64,000 nucleotides of DNA, taken from NCBI RefSeq assembly GCF_012847295.1, contig NZ_JABBDY010000002.1, forward strand, positions 558,001 through 622,000, written 5' to 3'. The position numbers and the translations under genes were made by a program. Source of the stretch: Microbacterium sp. MF43. Its GTDB lineage: Bacteria; Actinomycetota; Actinomycetes; Actinomycetales; Microbacteriaceae. Below are positions 25,915 to 33,383 of this stretch, piece after piece. The notes under the pieces were generated by a model. That model had not been told where the DNA came from. It saw nothing but the letters and a program-made list of their open reading frames with translations, and did not search any database. The stretch's first letter is position 1, and each line of letters starts with the position of its first letter.

Positions 25915-27069
25915 CTAGTGGAGCGCGGCGACCGCCCGGCGGATGGTCTCGCGGTCGGGCTTGCCCGACGGCAGCGTTGCGAGCTCGTCGACGAGCACCA
26001 GACGCGCCGGCCGCGCATACGGACCCAGCTCGAGCTTCACCGCGTTCCTCGCCTCCTCGAGCTGCACCGATTCGCTGCGCCTCAGCGCCTCGCCACGGGT
26101 GGCGACGACGACGGATGCCTCGCCCCACCGCTCATCGGGCACTCCCACGACCACGGCTGAGGCCAGGCCGGGAATCGTCCGCACGATCCGTTCGACCCGG
26201 TCGAGCGATACGTTCACACCCCCCGAGACGATCACGTTGTCGAGTCGGCCGCGCACGCGCAGGATGCCGTCTTCGAGCAGTCCGGCGTCGCCGGTGCGAT
26301 ACCAGCGCTTTCCGTCGGGTGCGCGCAGGAACGAGGCATCCGTCCTCTCCTCTTCGCCCAGATAACCGTCCGCCAGGATCGGACCCGACACCTGGACCTC
26401 GCCGTGCGAGATGCGCAGTTCCACGCCGCGCAGCGGGACACCGTCGTACACGCAGCCGCCCGACGTCTCGGTCGAGCCGTACGTCCGCACGACACGGACG
26501 CCCGCGTCCTGGGCGCGCTCGAGCACGGAAGGGGGCAGCGCCTGCCCGCCGACGAGGATCGTCTGGAACGAGCGCAGCGCCGACAGCACGGAGGGATCCT
26601 GGCCCGCGGCATCGAGCAGCTTCGTCAACTGGGCGGGCACGAGCGACGTGAAGGTGGGGACACGCGCGCCGCCCTCGCTGGAGGCCATCATGAGCGCGGT
26701 CGCGGCGAAGGCCTGCGGGGTGAACGCGCCCGCCATGATCGCCGGCTCACGATCGGCCACGAGCGAGCGGACGAGCACCTGCAGCCCGGCCACATAGCTC
26801 GCCGGCAGCGCGAGGAGCCAGGCGCCGTCGCCGATGCGGTCAGCGGTCGCCAGCGCGCTCGCGATGAGAGCGTCGCGGCTGAGCACGACGCTCTTGGGGA
26901 TGCCCGTCGATCCCGAGGTCGTCATGACCACGGCTGTGCCGGCGCCGACCTCGCCGGGGAAGGCGCTCACGAGCCCGAGCCCGAGCGCCGGACCGGCGCC
27001 GTGCAGCGCGCCGCGCAGGCTCCGGAGGATGTCGCGGGGGTCGTCGCCGACGACCGGTTCGAGTTTCAC
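25915..27069 (-). CDS. menE: o-Succinylbenzoate-CoA ligase
   Basis: A 384-residue acyl-activating enzyme that makes o-succinylbenzoyl-CoA for menaquinone. The P-loop VVMTTSGSTGIPKSVVLSRD lies near residue 47, VRTYGSTETSGGCVYDGVPL near 197, RTGDAGLLEDGILRVRGRLDNVI near 255 and the C-terminal LPSGKPDRETIRR supplies the catalytic lysine. It is short for the superfamily, as MenE from actinobacteria often is. GTG 27069 is chosen over ATG 27117 because AGGAG stands directly before the GTG and the earlier ATG has no site. Confidence 0.88.
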   Translation of the reverse strand: MKLEPVVGDDPRDILRSLRGALHGAGPALGLGLVSAFPGEVGAGTAVVMTTSGSTGIPKSVVLSRDALIASALATADRIGDGAWLLALPASYVAGLQVLVRSLVADREPAIMAGAFTPQAFAATALMMASSEGGARVPTFTSLVPAQLTKLLDAAGQDPSVLSALRSFQTILVGGQALPPSVLERAQDAGVRVVRTYGSTETSGGCVYDGVPLRGVELRISHGEVQVSGPILADGYLGEEERTDASFLRAPDGKRWYRTGDAGLLEDGILRVRGRLDNVIVSGGVNVSLDRVERIVRTIPGLASAVVVGVPDERWGEASVVVATRGEALRRSESVQLEEARNAVKLELGPYARPARLVLVDELATLPSGKPDRETIRRAVAALH

Positions 27070-27167
27070 GGGGCTCCTGGGAGTTCGACGAGCCCCGCGT
27101 CGCGGAGCACTCTCCATCTTGACCCCGCAGGCGGCACGGCCGCTACGCGGTCATGCCCCGCCGCGCG

Positions 27168-28100
27168 TCAATAGTGCCAGGGGTACGGCGACCAGTCGGG
27201 CTCGCGCTTCTCGAGGAAGGAGTCGCGACCCTCGACCGCCTCGTCGGTGCCGTACGCGAGCCGGGTCGCCTCGCCCGCGAACACCTGCTGCCCCACGAGC
27301 CCATCGTCGACCGCATTGAAGGCGAACTTGAGCATGCGGATCGCGGTGGGCGACTTGGTGAGGATCGTCCGCGCCATGGCGACCGCCTCGCGCTCGAGGT
27401 CGGCATGCGGCACGACGCGGTTCACGGCGCCCATCTCGTATGCGCGCGCGGCCGAGTACTCCTCCGCGAGGAAGAAGACCTCGCGAGCGAACTTCTGACC
27501 GATCTGCCGCGCTAAGTACGCCGACCCGTAGCCCGCGTCGAAGGACCCCACGTCAGCGTCGGTCTGCTTGAACCGACCGTGCTCGGCCGACGCGATCGAC
27601 AGGTCGCAGACGACGTGCAGCGAGTGCCCTCCGCCGGCGGCCCACCCCGGGATGACCGCGATGACGACCTTCGGCATGAAGCGGATGAGTCGCTGCACCT
27701 CGAGGATGTGCAGCCGCCCCGTCGCCGCCGCAGCAGTCGCCTCCCCCTCCGGTCGAGCAGCCGGCGTATCGAGACCGGCCTCGGTCTCGGAGTACTGGTA
27801 GCCGTCGCGGCCCCGGATGCGCTGATCACCCCCGGAGCAGAACGCCCAGCCGCCGTCCTTGGGGCTCGGGCCGTTGCCGGTCAGCAGCACGACGCCGATG
27901 CGCGGGTCCTGGCGCGCCGCATCGAGGGCGCGATAGAGCTCGTCCACGCTGTGGGGCCGGAAGGCGTTGCGCACCTCGGGGCGATCGAAGGCGATGCGCG
28001 CGATGCGCCCGTCTCTCGACACGTGCGAGGTGATGTCGGTGAAACCGGCGGCGCCGGGTGCCGGCATCCATTCGGCTTCGTCGAAGAGCTCCGAGACCAT
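27168..28100 (-). CDS. menB: 1,4-dihydroxy-2-naphthoyl-CoA synthase
   Basis: A 310-residue crotonase-fold enzyme that closes the ring of o-succinylbenzoyl-CoA. RIAFDRPEVRNAFRPHSVDEL near 33, GDQRIRGRDGYQY near 90, VIPGWAAGGGHSLHVVCDLSIAS near 150, FDAGYGSAYLARQIGQKFAREV near 188 and the terminal WSPYPWHY are MenB hallmarks. The promoter is leaderless with TAGGCT 6 bases from the ATG; GGGGAG in that spacer looks like a ribosome site. MenE follows in the same direction 98 bases on. Confidence 0.94.
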   Translation of the reverse strand: MVSELFDEAEWMPAPGAAGFTDITSHVSRDGRIARIAFDRPEVRNAFRPHSVDELYRALDAARQDPRIGVVLLTGNGPSPKDGGWAFCSGGDQRIRGRDGYQYSETEAGLDTPAARPEGEATAAAATGRLHILEVQRLIRFMPKVVIAVIPGWAAGGGHSLHVVCDLSIASAEHGRFKQTDADVGSFDAGYGSAYLARQIGQKFAREVFFLAEEYSAARAYEMGAVNRVVPHADLEREAVAMARTILTKSPTAIRMLKFAFNAVDDGLVGQQVFAGEATRLAYGTDEAVEGRDSFLEKREPDWSPYPWHY

Positions 28101-28106
28101 CTCCCC

Positions 28107-28112
28107 AGCCTA
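28107..28112 (-). promoter_or_regulatory. -10 box, promoter of menB
   Basis: TAGGCT on the minus strand, 6 bases before ATG 28100. Confidence 0.52.
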
Positions 28113-28132
28113 TTGCGCCGTGCCGCCGCGAC

Positions 28133-28933
28133 TCAGGCCGCGTTCTTGGCGTCGCGCCAGCGAAGCCAGGAGCGGACGAGATCGAAGTCCCAGTCCGGGC
28201 CCTGGAAGGCGAGGGTGAAGAGCCGCACGCCCGCGTCGTAGAGCTCGTCGCCGAAGTCCTCGCCGCGCTGGTGCAGCTCATTCGAGATGACCAGGTCGGA
28301 CGTGTCGCGCTCTTCGCGCTCGGCCCAGCGCTCGATCACGTCGAGCTTGTGGGCCAGCTCGTCGGGGCGCACGAAGCTGTGCCAGATGTCGGCGTGGCGG
28401 GCCACCAGGCGCAGCGTCTTCTGCTCGCCCTTCCCGCCGATCATGACGGGGATCTCGCGGGTCGGCGCGGGATTGAGCTTCGCCCAGCGCGCCTCGATCC
28501 GCTCGAGGCCGGCGGCGAGGTCGTCCAGCCGCGATCCCGCGGTGCCGAACTCGTAGCCGTACTCCTCGTAGTCGCGGGCGAACCAGCCCGACCCGGTCGC
28601 GAAGATGAAGCGGCCCACGCCGTCCTTCGCCGAGATGTGGTCGATGGTGCGGGCCATGTCGGCCTGCAAATCGGGGTTGCGGTAGCTGTTGCAGTTGACG
28701 AGGGCCCCGAACTCGACGCGCTCGGTCTGCTCTGCCCACGCCGCCAGCATCGTCCACGACTCGAAGTGCAGGCCGTCGCGGTCGCCCGACAGCGGGAAGA
28801 AGTGGTCCCAGTTGAAGAGGATGTCCACGCCCATCTCCTCGAGCCGCAGCACGGCGTCGCGGAAGGCGGAATAGGGGGCGTGCTGCGGCTGGAGCTGCAC
28901 GCCCAGGCGCACCGGAGTGTCGAGCAGAGGCAT
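28133..28933 (-). CDS. LLM class F420-dependent oxidoreductase
   Basis: A 266-residue luciferase-like barrel protein. VRLGVQLQPQHAPYSAFRDAVLRLEEMGVDILFNWDHFFPL at the N-terminus, FGALVNCNSYRNPDLQADMARTID near 73-96 and IPVMIGGKGEQKTLRLVARHADIWH near 162 match F420-dependent members. Cofactor F420 rather than FMN is inferred from family resemblance. Substrate unknown. Promoter TAGGGT lies 6 bases before ATG. Confidence 0.82.
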   Translation of the reverse strand: MPLLDTPVRLGVQLQPQHAPYSAFRDAVLRLEEMGVDILFNWDHFFPLSGDRDGLHFESWTMLAAWAEQTERVEFGALVNCNSYRNPDLQADMARTIDHISAKDGVGRFIFATGSGWFARDYEEYGYEFGTAGSRLDDLAAGLERIEARWAKLNPAPTREIPVMIGGKGEQKTLRLVARHADIWHSFVRPDELAHKLDVIERWAEREERDTSDLVISNELHQRGEDFGDELYDAGVRLFTLAFQGPDWDFDLVRSWLRWRDAKNAA

Positions 28934-28939
28934 CCCTCC

Positions 28940-28945
28940 ACCCTA
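28940..28945 (-). promoter_or_regulatory. -10 box, promoter of the LLM gene
   Basis: TAGGGT on the minus strand, 6 bases before ATG 28933. Confidence 0.48.
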
Positions 28946-28989
28946 GGCTCGCGCCGCCTGCGCGGGCGCGCCCCGCGCACCGCATCGCA

Positions 28990-29052
28990 CGCAGAATCGC
29001 GCCGAACTCGCACCCGGGGACGGGGATTCTGCGAGATCGGCGCGATTCTGCG
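28990..29052. repeat. Perfect 16-bp intergenic inverted repeat
   Basis: CGCAGAATCGCGCCGA (28990-29005) is exactly the reverse complement of 29037-29052, with a 31-base spacer that contains a further partial copy (GATTCTGCGA). It lies just after the stop of the HAAS gene on the minus strand and before the LLM promoter. It could be a terminator or a mobile REP-like element; no transposase is near. Confidence 0.6.
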
Positions 29053-29073
29053 ACGTTCGTGCGGTCTGCGGCG

Positions 29074-30033
29074 TCAGGCCGTGCGTGCCCGCACCGCCTT
29101 GATGGCGGCGTCGGCGGTGTCCCACACGGCGATGCCGGCGATCACGAACCCGCTGACGATCGCGACGATCGCGCCGACCTCGGCACCTTCGGGGCCGATG
29201 ATCGTCGGGAAGTACTCCGGGTTGATGAGCCGGCCCTGCATGAGGAGCCAGATCGCGGGGATCGCGATGGCGGCGTTCAGCAGGCCGTTGACCACGGCGA
29301 GCCAGATCGTCCAGCGACCGACGGCGTAGACCGCGATCGCGAGCCCGGCCTCGAGCGCCATGAGCACGAACAGGCCGAGGATCCAGCCCGGCCACAGCGC
29401 GGGGTCGAGGAACGACAGCCCGGGCTGGGTCGGCACGAAGCCCACGAACTGATCCCACAGGATCGCGCCGGCGGCGATCACGAGGAACACCAGCGAGCCG
29501 ATGAGGTCGCTGAGTCCCGCGCCACGGGGCCGCGGCTCGGGCAGCTGATCGACGGTCCACGGGTCGAGGATGCGCTCCCTGCCGCGTGCCTCGGTGCGCT
29601 CGACGATCGCGAACATGAGCGTCGTCCAGAACGCGACGTGAACGCCGACGGTGAGAGCGAGGGGCCAGACCGCGCCCATGATCTCGCCGAACGACGCGCG
29701 GTCGAGCACCATCGCGAGCGAGACGCCGAACACGGCGCTCGGGATGACGATCCACCACAGCAGCTTCAACAGGCGCCACCACTGCAGGAAGTAGCGGGGA
29801 CCGATGAGCCAGAGGGGCCGGTCGGTGTAATCGGCGGCGAGCTTGTCGGGGTCGCCGAGCTCGGTGAGCACCGCGCGCTCGGCGGCGCTGCGCACCTCGC
29901 CCTGCTCGACGCGCGCCTCGATCTGGTCGTCGATCGACGCGCGAAGCTCAGCGGCGAGGTCGGAGCGCTGCGCCTCGGGCACCGTCCGCATGGCGGCGTC
30001 GATGTAACGGTCGGTGAGGGTAGCGGCAGTCAT
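29074..30033 (-). CDS. HAAS domain membrane protein, module B
   Basis: A 319-residue protein. The N-terminus TLTDRYIDAAMRTVPEAQRSDLAAELRASIDDQIEARVEQGE, then RAVLTELGDPDKLAADYTDRP, matches the HAAS prefix typical of PadR partners. About seven hydrophobic segments follow, the third pair including HVAFWTTLMFAIVERTEARG. The ATG at 30033 has GGAGG upstream and starts one base after the padR stop, so the pair is one operon. Function unknown; the prefix probably senses or signals to PadR. Confidence 0.78.
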   Translation of the reverse strand: MTAATLTDRYIDAAMRTVPEAQRSDLAAELRASIDDQIEARVEQGEVRSAAERAVLTELGDPDKLAADYTDRPLWLIGPRYFLQWWRLLKLLWWIVIPSAVFGVSLAMVLDRASFGEIMGAVWPLALTVGVHVAFWTTLMFAIVERTEARGRERILDPWTVDQLPEPRPRGAGLSDLIGSLVFLVIAAGAILWDQFVGFVPTQPGLSFLDPALWPGWILGLFVLMALEAGLAIAVYAVGRWTIWLAVVNGLLNAAIAIPAIWLLMQGRLINPEYFPTIIGPEGAEVGAIVAIVSGFVIAGIAVWDTADAAIKAVRARTA

Positions 30034-30034
30034 G

Positions 30035-30370
30035 TCAGTCCTCCTTCGGGAGTCCGTCGATCGCGGTGGCGATGGCGCGGAAATCATCGGTGAGAGCGGA
30101 CGCCAGCCGGGCGCCCGCGTCGCTGGTGCGGTAGAACTTGCGGGGTCGCGCCTCGTCGGTGTTCCACTCGCTGGTGAGGTGCCCCTGCTTCTCGAGGCGG
30201 CGCAGGAGCGGATACAGCGTGTTCGCGTCGGTGGGGAATCCTCGCTCCCCCAGCTCTTCGAGCAGCCCGTATCCGTACCCCGGCTGCTCGAGCAGGCGCA
30301 GGCACGCGAGCACGATGGTGCCGCGCCGCAGCTCCTGCAGGTGCGTGTCGAGGATCTCGGATTCGCTCAT
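30035..30370 (-). CDS. PadR family transcriptional regulator, module B
   Basis: A 111-residue PadR regulator: THLQELRRGTIVLACLRLLEQPGYGYGLLEELGERG, then TLYPLLRRLEKQGHLTSEWNTDE and RKFYRTSDAGARLASAL. Its ATG lies 7 bases after TACAGT, the same -10 sequence and spacing as in module A, and the promoter is covered by a different 7-bp inverted repeat. It likely represses its own operon. Confidence 0.87.
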   Translation of the reverse strand: MSESEILDTHLQELRRGTIVLACLRLLEQPGYGYGLLEELGERGFPTDANTLYPLLRRLEKQGHLTSEWNTDEARPRKFYRTSDAGARLASALTDDFRAIATAIDGLPKED

Positions 30371-30372
30371 GC

Positions 30373-30392
30373 GTCACACTGTACTGTGTGAC
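30373..30392. promoter_or_regulatory. PadR operator and promoter, module B
   Basis: GTCACAC (30373-30379) and GTGTGAC (30386-30392) are perfect 7-bp arms around a 6-base centre. The TACAGT -10 box of the minus-strand padR lies inside the site. The rest of the gap up to 30505 shows only the weak promoter of the next gene. Confidence 0.62.
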
Positions 30393-30493
30393 ACACACTA
30401 TCGTCAACCGCACATTGCTCTTGGGCTCGCGATGTTGGCGATGCGCCTTCTCTCCGGGCTCGCAAGTGCCTTGAGCGACCGCAGCGCACCGCG

Positions 30494-30499
30494 AAGACT
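30494..30499 (+). promoter_or_regulatory. Weak -10 box (AAGACT) of the LLM-GH13 pair
   Basis: AAGACT lies 6 bases before ATG 30506, the same geometry as the neighbouring leaderless promoters but without the first T. Confidence 0.35.
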
Positions 30500-30505
30500 C
30501 GGGGA

Positions 30506-31471
30506 ATGGTTCTCGTCGGCTACCACGCCTCCCACGAGCAGTTGCCGCCCAGCGCCCTGCTGCGATCCGTCGTCGCCGCCGAACAGGCCGGATTCGACGG
30601 TGCGATGTGCTCCGACCACCTCGCCCCCTGGGGCGTGAAGCAGGGGCATTCAGGATTCGCCTGGTCCTGGCTCGGCGCCGCCCTCGCCTCGACGTCGTTC
30701 TCGCTCGGCGTCGTGAACGCACCCGGCCAGCGGTACCACCCGGTGATCATCGCTCAGGCGATCGCGACCCTCGAGGAGATGTTCCCCGGACGCTTCTGGG
30801 CGGCCCTCGGCAGCGGCGAGGCCATGAACGAGCACGTCACTGGCGACCCCTGGCCGCCGAAGGATCATCGGAACGCCCGGCTCGCCGAGTCGCTGACAGT
30901 GATCCGGCGCCTCCTTGCCGGCGAAGAGGTCTCGCACGACGGCGCCGTGCGCGTGCATCGCGCGCGGGTGTGGTCGCGCCCGGAGTCGGCGCCCCCGCTC
31001 CTCGGCGCCGCGGTGAGCGCCGAGACGGCCGGGTGGCTGGCCGGCCGGGTGGACGGCCTCGCGACCGTCGCGCAGGAGCCCGAGGCGCTGCGACGCGTCG
31101 TCGAGGCATACGGCGACGCGGGAGGCGAGGGACCGTGCGTCCTGCAGGTGCACCTGTCTCTGGCGGAGACGGATGCCGCGGCCTTCGCCCTCGCCGAGGA
31201 CCAGTGGCCCAACGGGCTCATCGGCCCGCCTCGCGCCTGGGACTTCGACCAGCCGGAGGACTTCGACGCAGCGATCCGCGATCCGGACGAGGCCGAGCTG
31301 CGCAAGTCCGTGCTGGTGGACGCGGATGCCGCAGCCCTCGCGCAGCGCATCGCCGAGCTGGTCGCCATCGGCTTCGACCGCGTGTACCTGCACCACGTCG
31401 GCAAAGACCAGGAGACGTATCTGGCGCGAGCGGGCGAGGAGCTCCTGCCCGCGCTCAGGAGAGCACTGTGA
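30506..31471 (+). CDS. LLM class oxidoreductase of the TIGR03885-like group
   Basis: A 321-residue luciferase-like protein: LVGYHASHEQLPPSALLRSVVAAEQAGFDGAMCSDHLAPW, SWLGAALASTSFSLGVVNAPGQRYHPVIIAQAIATLEEM, and a C-terminal VDADAAALAQRIAELVAIGFDRVYLHHVG. I recall this subgroup as one suspected to use FMN rather than F420, and often placed beside an alpha-amylase-like gene, as here. Its stop overlaps the GTG start of the GH13 gene by 3 bases. Substrate unknown. Confidence 0.78.
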   Translation: MVLVGYHASHEQLPPSALLRSVVAAEQAGFDGAMCSDHLAPWGVKQGHSGFAWSWLGAALASTSFSLGVVNAPGQRYHPVIIAQAIATLEEMFPGRFWAALGSGEAMNEHVTGDPWPPKDHRNARLAESLTVIRRLLAGEEVSHDGAVRVHRARVWSRPESAPPLLGAAVSAETAGWLAGRVDGLATVAQEPEALRRVVEAYGDAGGEGPCVLQVHLSLAETDAAAFALAEDQWPNGLIGPPRAWDFDQPEDFDAAIRDPDEAELRKSVLVDADAAALAQRIAELVAIGFDRVYLHHVGKDQETYLARAGEELLPALRRAL

Positions 31472-33129
31472 AGATCACCGACACCAGCGACCTGTGGTGG
31501 AAGACCGCCGTCGTCTACTGCCTCGACGTCGAGACGTACTTCGATCACAACGGCGACGGCATCGGCGACCTCACGGGCCTCGCCCGTCGCATCGACTACC
31601 TCGCCGACCTGGGCGTGACGTGCCTGTGGCTCATGCCCTTCTATCCGACCACCGACCGTGACGACGGCTACGACGTCACGGACTTCTACGGCGTCGATTC
31701 GCGACTGGGCACCCACGGCGACCTCGTCGAGGTGATCCGCACGGCCCGGGATCGAGGCATCCGGGTCATCGTCGACCTCGTCGTGAACCACACGTCCGAC
31801 AAGCATCCGTGGTTCGTGGCCGCCCGGCGCTCGAGGACCTCACCCTTCCGCGACTTCTACGTATGGCGCGACGAACCGCCGGCGAACAACGTCAACGCGG
31901 TGTTCCCGGGCGAAGAGAAGACGCTGTGGGAGCTCGACGAGAAGACGGGGCAGTACTACCTGCATACCTTCTACCGCCACCAGCCCGACCTGAACATCGC
32001 GAATCCGACCGTTCGCGACGAGATCGCCAAGACGATCGGCTTCTGGCTGCAGCTGGGCATCTCCGGCTTCCGCGTCGACGCCGTGCCGTTCCTGCTGGAG
32101 GTCCCCGAGGGCAGCGACATCGGCGACCCGCACGAGTACCTGCGGGACCTCCGCCGGTTCCTGCAGCGGCGCGAGAAGGAGGCCGTGCTGCTGGGCGAGG
32201 TGAATCTCCCGTATCGCGACCAGCGCACCTACTTCGGCGGCGGCAAGGGTGAAGAGCTCACGATGCAGTTCGATTTCGTCGGGATGCAGGCGATCTACCT
32301 TTCCCTCGCGCGCTCCGATCCTCGGCCGCTCACGAAGGCGCTGCGCGGACGTCCGTCGATCGCGCCGGAGGCGCAGTGGGCGAACTTCGTGCGCAACCAC
32401 GACGAGCTGACGCTCGACAAGCTCACCGACGCCGAGCGCCAGGAGGTGTTCGAGGCGTTCGCTCCCGACGAGCGGCAGCGGGTCTACGGTGGCGGCATCA
32501 CCCGCCGTCTGCCGACGATGCTCGGCGGCGATCCGCGCCGGATCCGCATGGTCTACAGCCTTCTCTTCTCGCTGCCCGGCACGCCCGTGCTGTTCTACGG
32601 CGAGGAGATCGGCATGGGCGAGAATCCCGAGGTCCAGGGTCGACTGGCCGTCCGGACCCCGATGCAGTGGACGAGCGGCCGCAACGGCGGATTCTCCTCG
32701 GCGGCGCCGTCCCGCCTGGCCGGACCGGTGCCCACCGGAGGCTATGCGCCGGAGCACGTCAACGCCAGCGACCAGGTCAACGACGAGGGGTCGCTGCTGC
32801 ACTTCATGCGCCGACTGACGTCGCGGTACCGCATCTCGCCCGAGATCGGCTGGGGGGAGTTGGAGATCCTCGAGCACGACGCGCCCGCGGTGCTGGCCCA
32901 CTCCGTGCGCGCGGACGTCGGCCGCATGGTCGCGCTTCACAACTTCGGCGACGAACCGGCGCGCGTGCGCCTGGAACTCGCCGACGAGCCGGAGGGGACC
33001 GAGCTGAGCGATCTCTTCGGCCCCGGCCGGATGCCGCTCGACGGGCGCGGGCGCGTCGAGGTCGAACTCGGCGCGTACGGCTGGACGTGGCTGCGCGTCG
33101 CCCGGCCCGGGGACGGCCGCATCGGCTGA
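31468..33129 (+). CDS. GH13 alpha-amylase family protein (trehalose synthase-like)
   Basis: A 553-residue glycoside hydrolase family 13 protein without a signal peptide, so intracellular. Conserved regions: DGIGDLTGLARRIDYLADLGV near 28-50, IVDLVVNHTSDKHPWF near 102, GFRVDAVPFL near 200 with the nucleophile Asp, LLGEVNLPY near 243 with the acid/base Glu, and FVRNHDELTL near 307 with the transition-state Asp. Motifs resemble trehalose synthases (maltose to trehalose) more than secreted amylases. GTG start is coupled to the preceding oxidoreductase gene. Exact reaction not certain. Confidence 0.83.
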   Translation: MKITDTSDLWWKTAVVYCLDVETYFDHNGDGIGDLTGLARRIDYLADLGVTCLWLMPFYPTTDRDDGYDVTDFYGVDSRLGTHGDLVEVIRTARDRGIRVIVDLVVNHTSDKHPWFVAARRSRTSPFRDFYVWRDEPPANNVNAVFPGEEKTLWELDEKTGQYYLHTFYRHQPDLNIANPTVRDEIAKTIGFWLQLGISGFRVDAVPFLLEVPEGSDIGDPHEYLRDLRRFLQRREKEAVLLGEVNLPYRDQRTYFGGGKGEELTMQFDFVGMQAIYLSLARSDPRPLTKALRGRPSIAPEAQWANFVRNHDELTLDKLTDAERQEVFEAFAPDERQRVYGGGITRRLPTMLGGDPRRIRMVYSLLFSLPGTPVLFYGEEIGMGENPEVQGRLAVRTPMQWTSGRNGGFSSAAPSRLAGPVPTGGYAPEHVNASDQVNDEGSLLHFMRRLTSRYRISPEIGWGELEILEHDAPAVLAHSVRADVGRMVALHNFGDEPARVRLELADEPEGTELSDLFGPGRMPLDGRGRVEVELGAYGWTWLRVARPGDGRIG

Positions 33130-33153
33130 CCGGAAAGTGATTGCCCGCCAGCA

Positions 33154-33167
33154 CGTCGCATGCGACG
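33154..33167. repeat. 14-bp perfect palindrome before a small gene
   Basis: CGTCGCATGCGACG is its own reverse complement. It lies 21 bases before the ATG of the 58-residue gene and may be an operator or part of its promoter. Confidence 0.35.
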
Positions 33168-33187
33168 ATGGCTCGAAGGAGGCCCTC

Positions 33188-33364
33188 ATGACCGCCAAAC
33201 CCTCGCTTCTCACCCGCATCCGCCACGCCGTCTTCGGCAAGCCGCTGAGCCACGAGGAGGCACGCGCCCGCCACGAGGCGGCCGTGGCCACGACGCGCAG
33301 CGCGGCGCCCGCCGAGAACGGCGCGCGGGCGCACTCGGTGCAGAGTCAGACGTATTGGTTCTGA
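33188..33364 (+). CDS. Small basic protein, 58 residues, unknown
   Basis: It opens MTAKPSLLTRIRHAVFGKPL and continues with HEEARARHEAAVATTRSAAP, an amphipathic helix, ending SVQSQTYWF. GGAGG stands 5 bases before ATG 33188, a stronger ribosome site than most neighbours have. The N-terminal LTRIRHAVFGKPLS motif occurs in small actinobacterial proteins that I cannot name. It precedes menC by 19 bases. Confidence 0.55.
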   Translation: MTAKPSLLTRIRHAVFGKPLSHEEARARHEAAVATTRSAAPAENGARAHSVQSQTYWF

Positions 33365-33370
33365 CACCGG

Positions 33371-33376
33371 CATGAT
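33371..33376 (+). promoter_or_regulatory. -10 box (CATGAT) of menC
   Basis: CATGAT lies 7 bases before GTG 33384, the same hexamer as before ppk2. Confidence 0.38.
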
Positions 33377-33383
33377 GGGTGGC

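Noticed and set aside
27070-27117. ATG at 27117 as the menE start
   Set aside because: No ribosome site precedes it and the extra residues are Arg/Pro-rich; GTG 27069 has AGGAG directly upstream.
28990-29052. Inverted repeat as ends of an insertion sequence
   Set aside because: Only 31 bases lie between the arms and no transposase or target duplication is seen.
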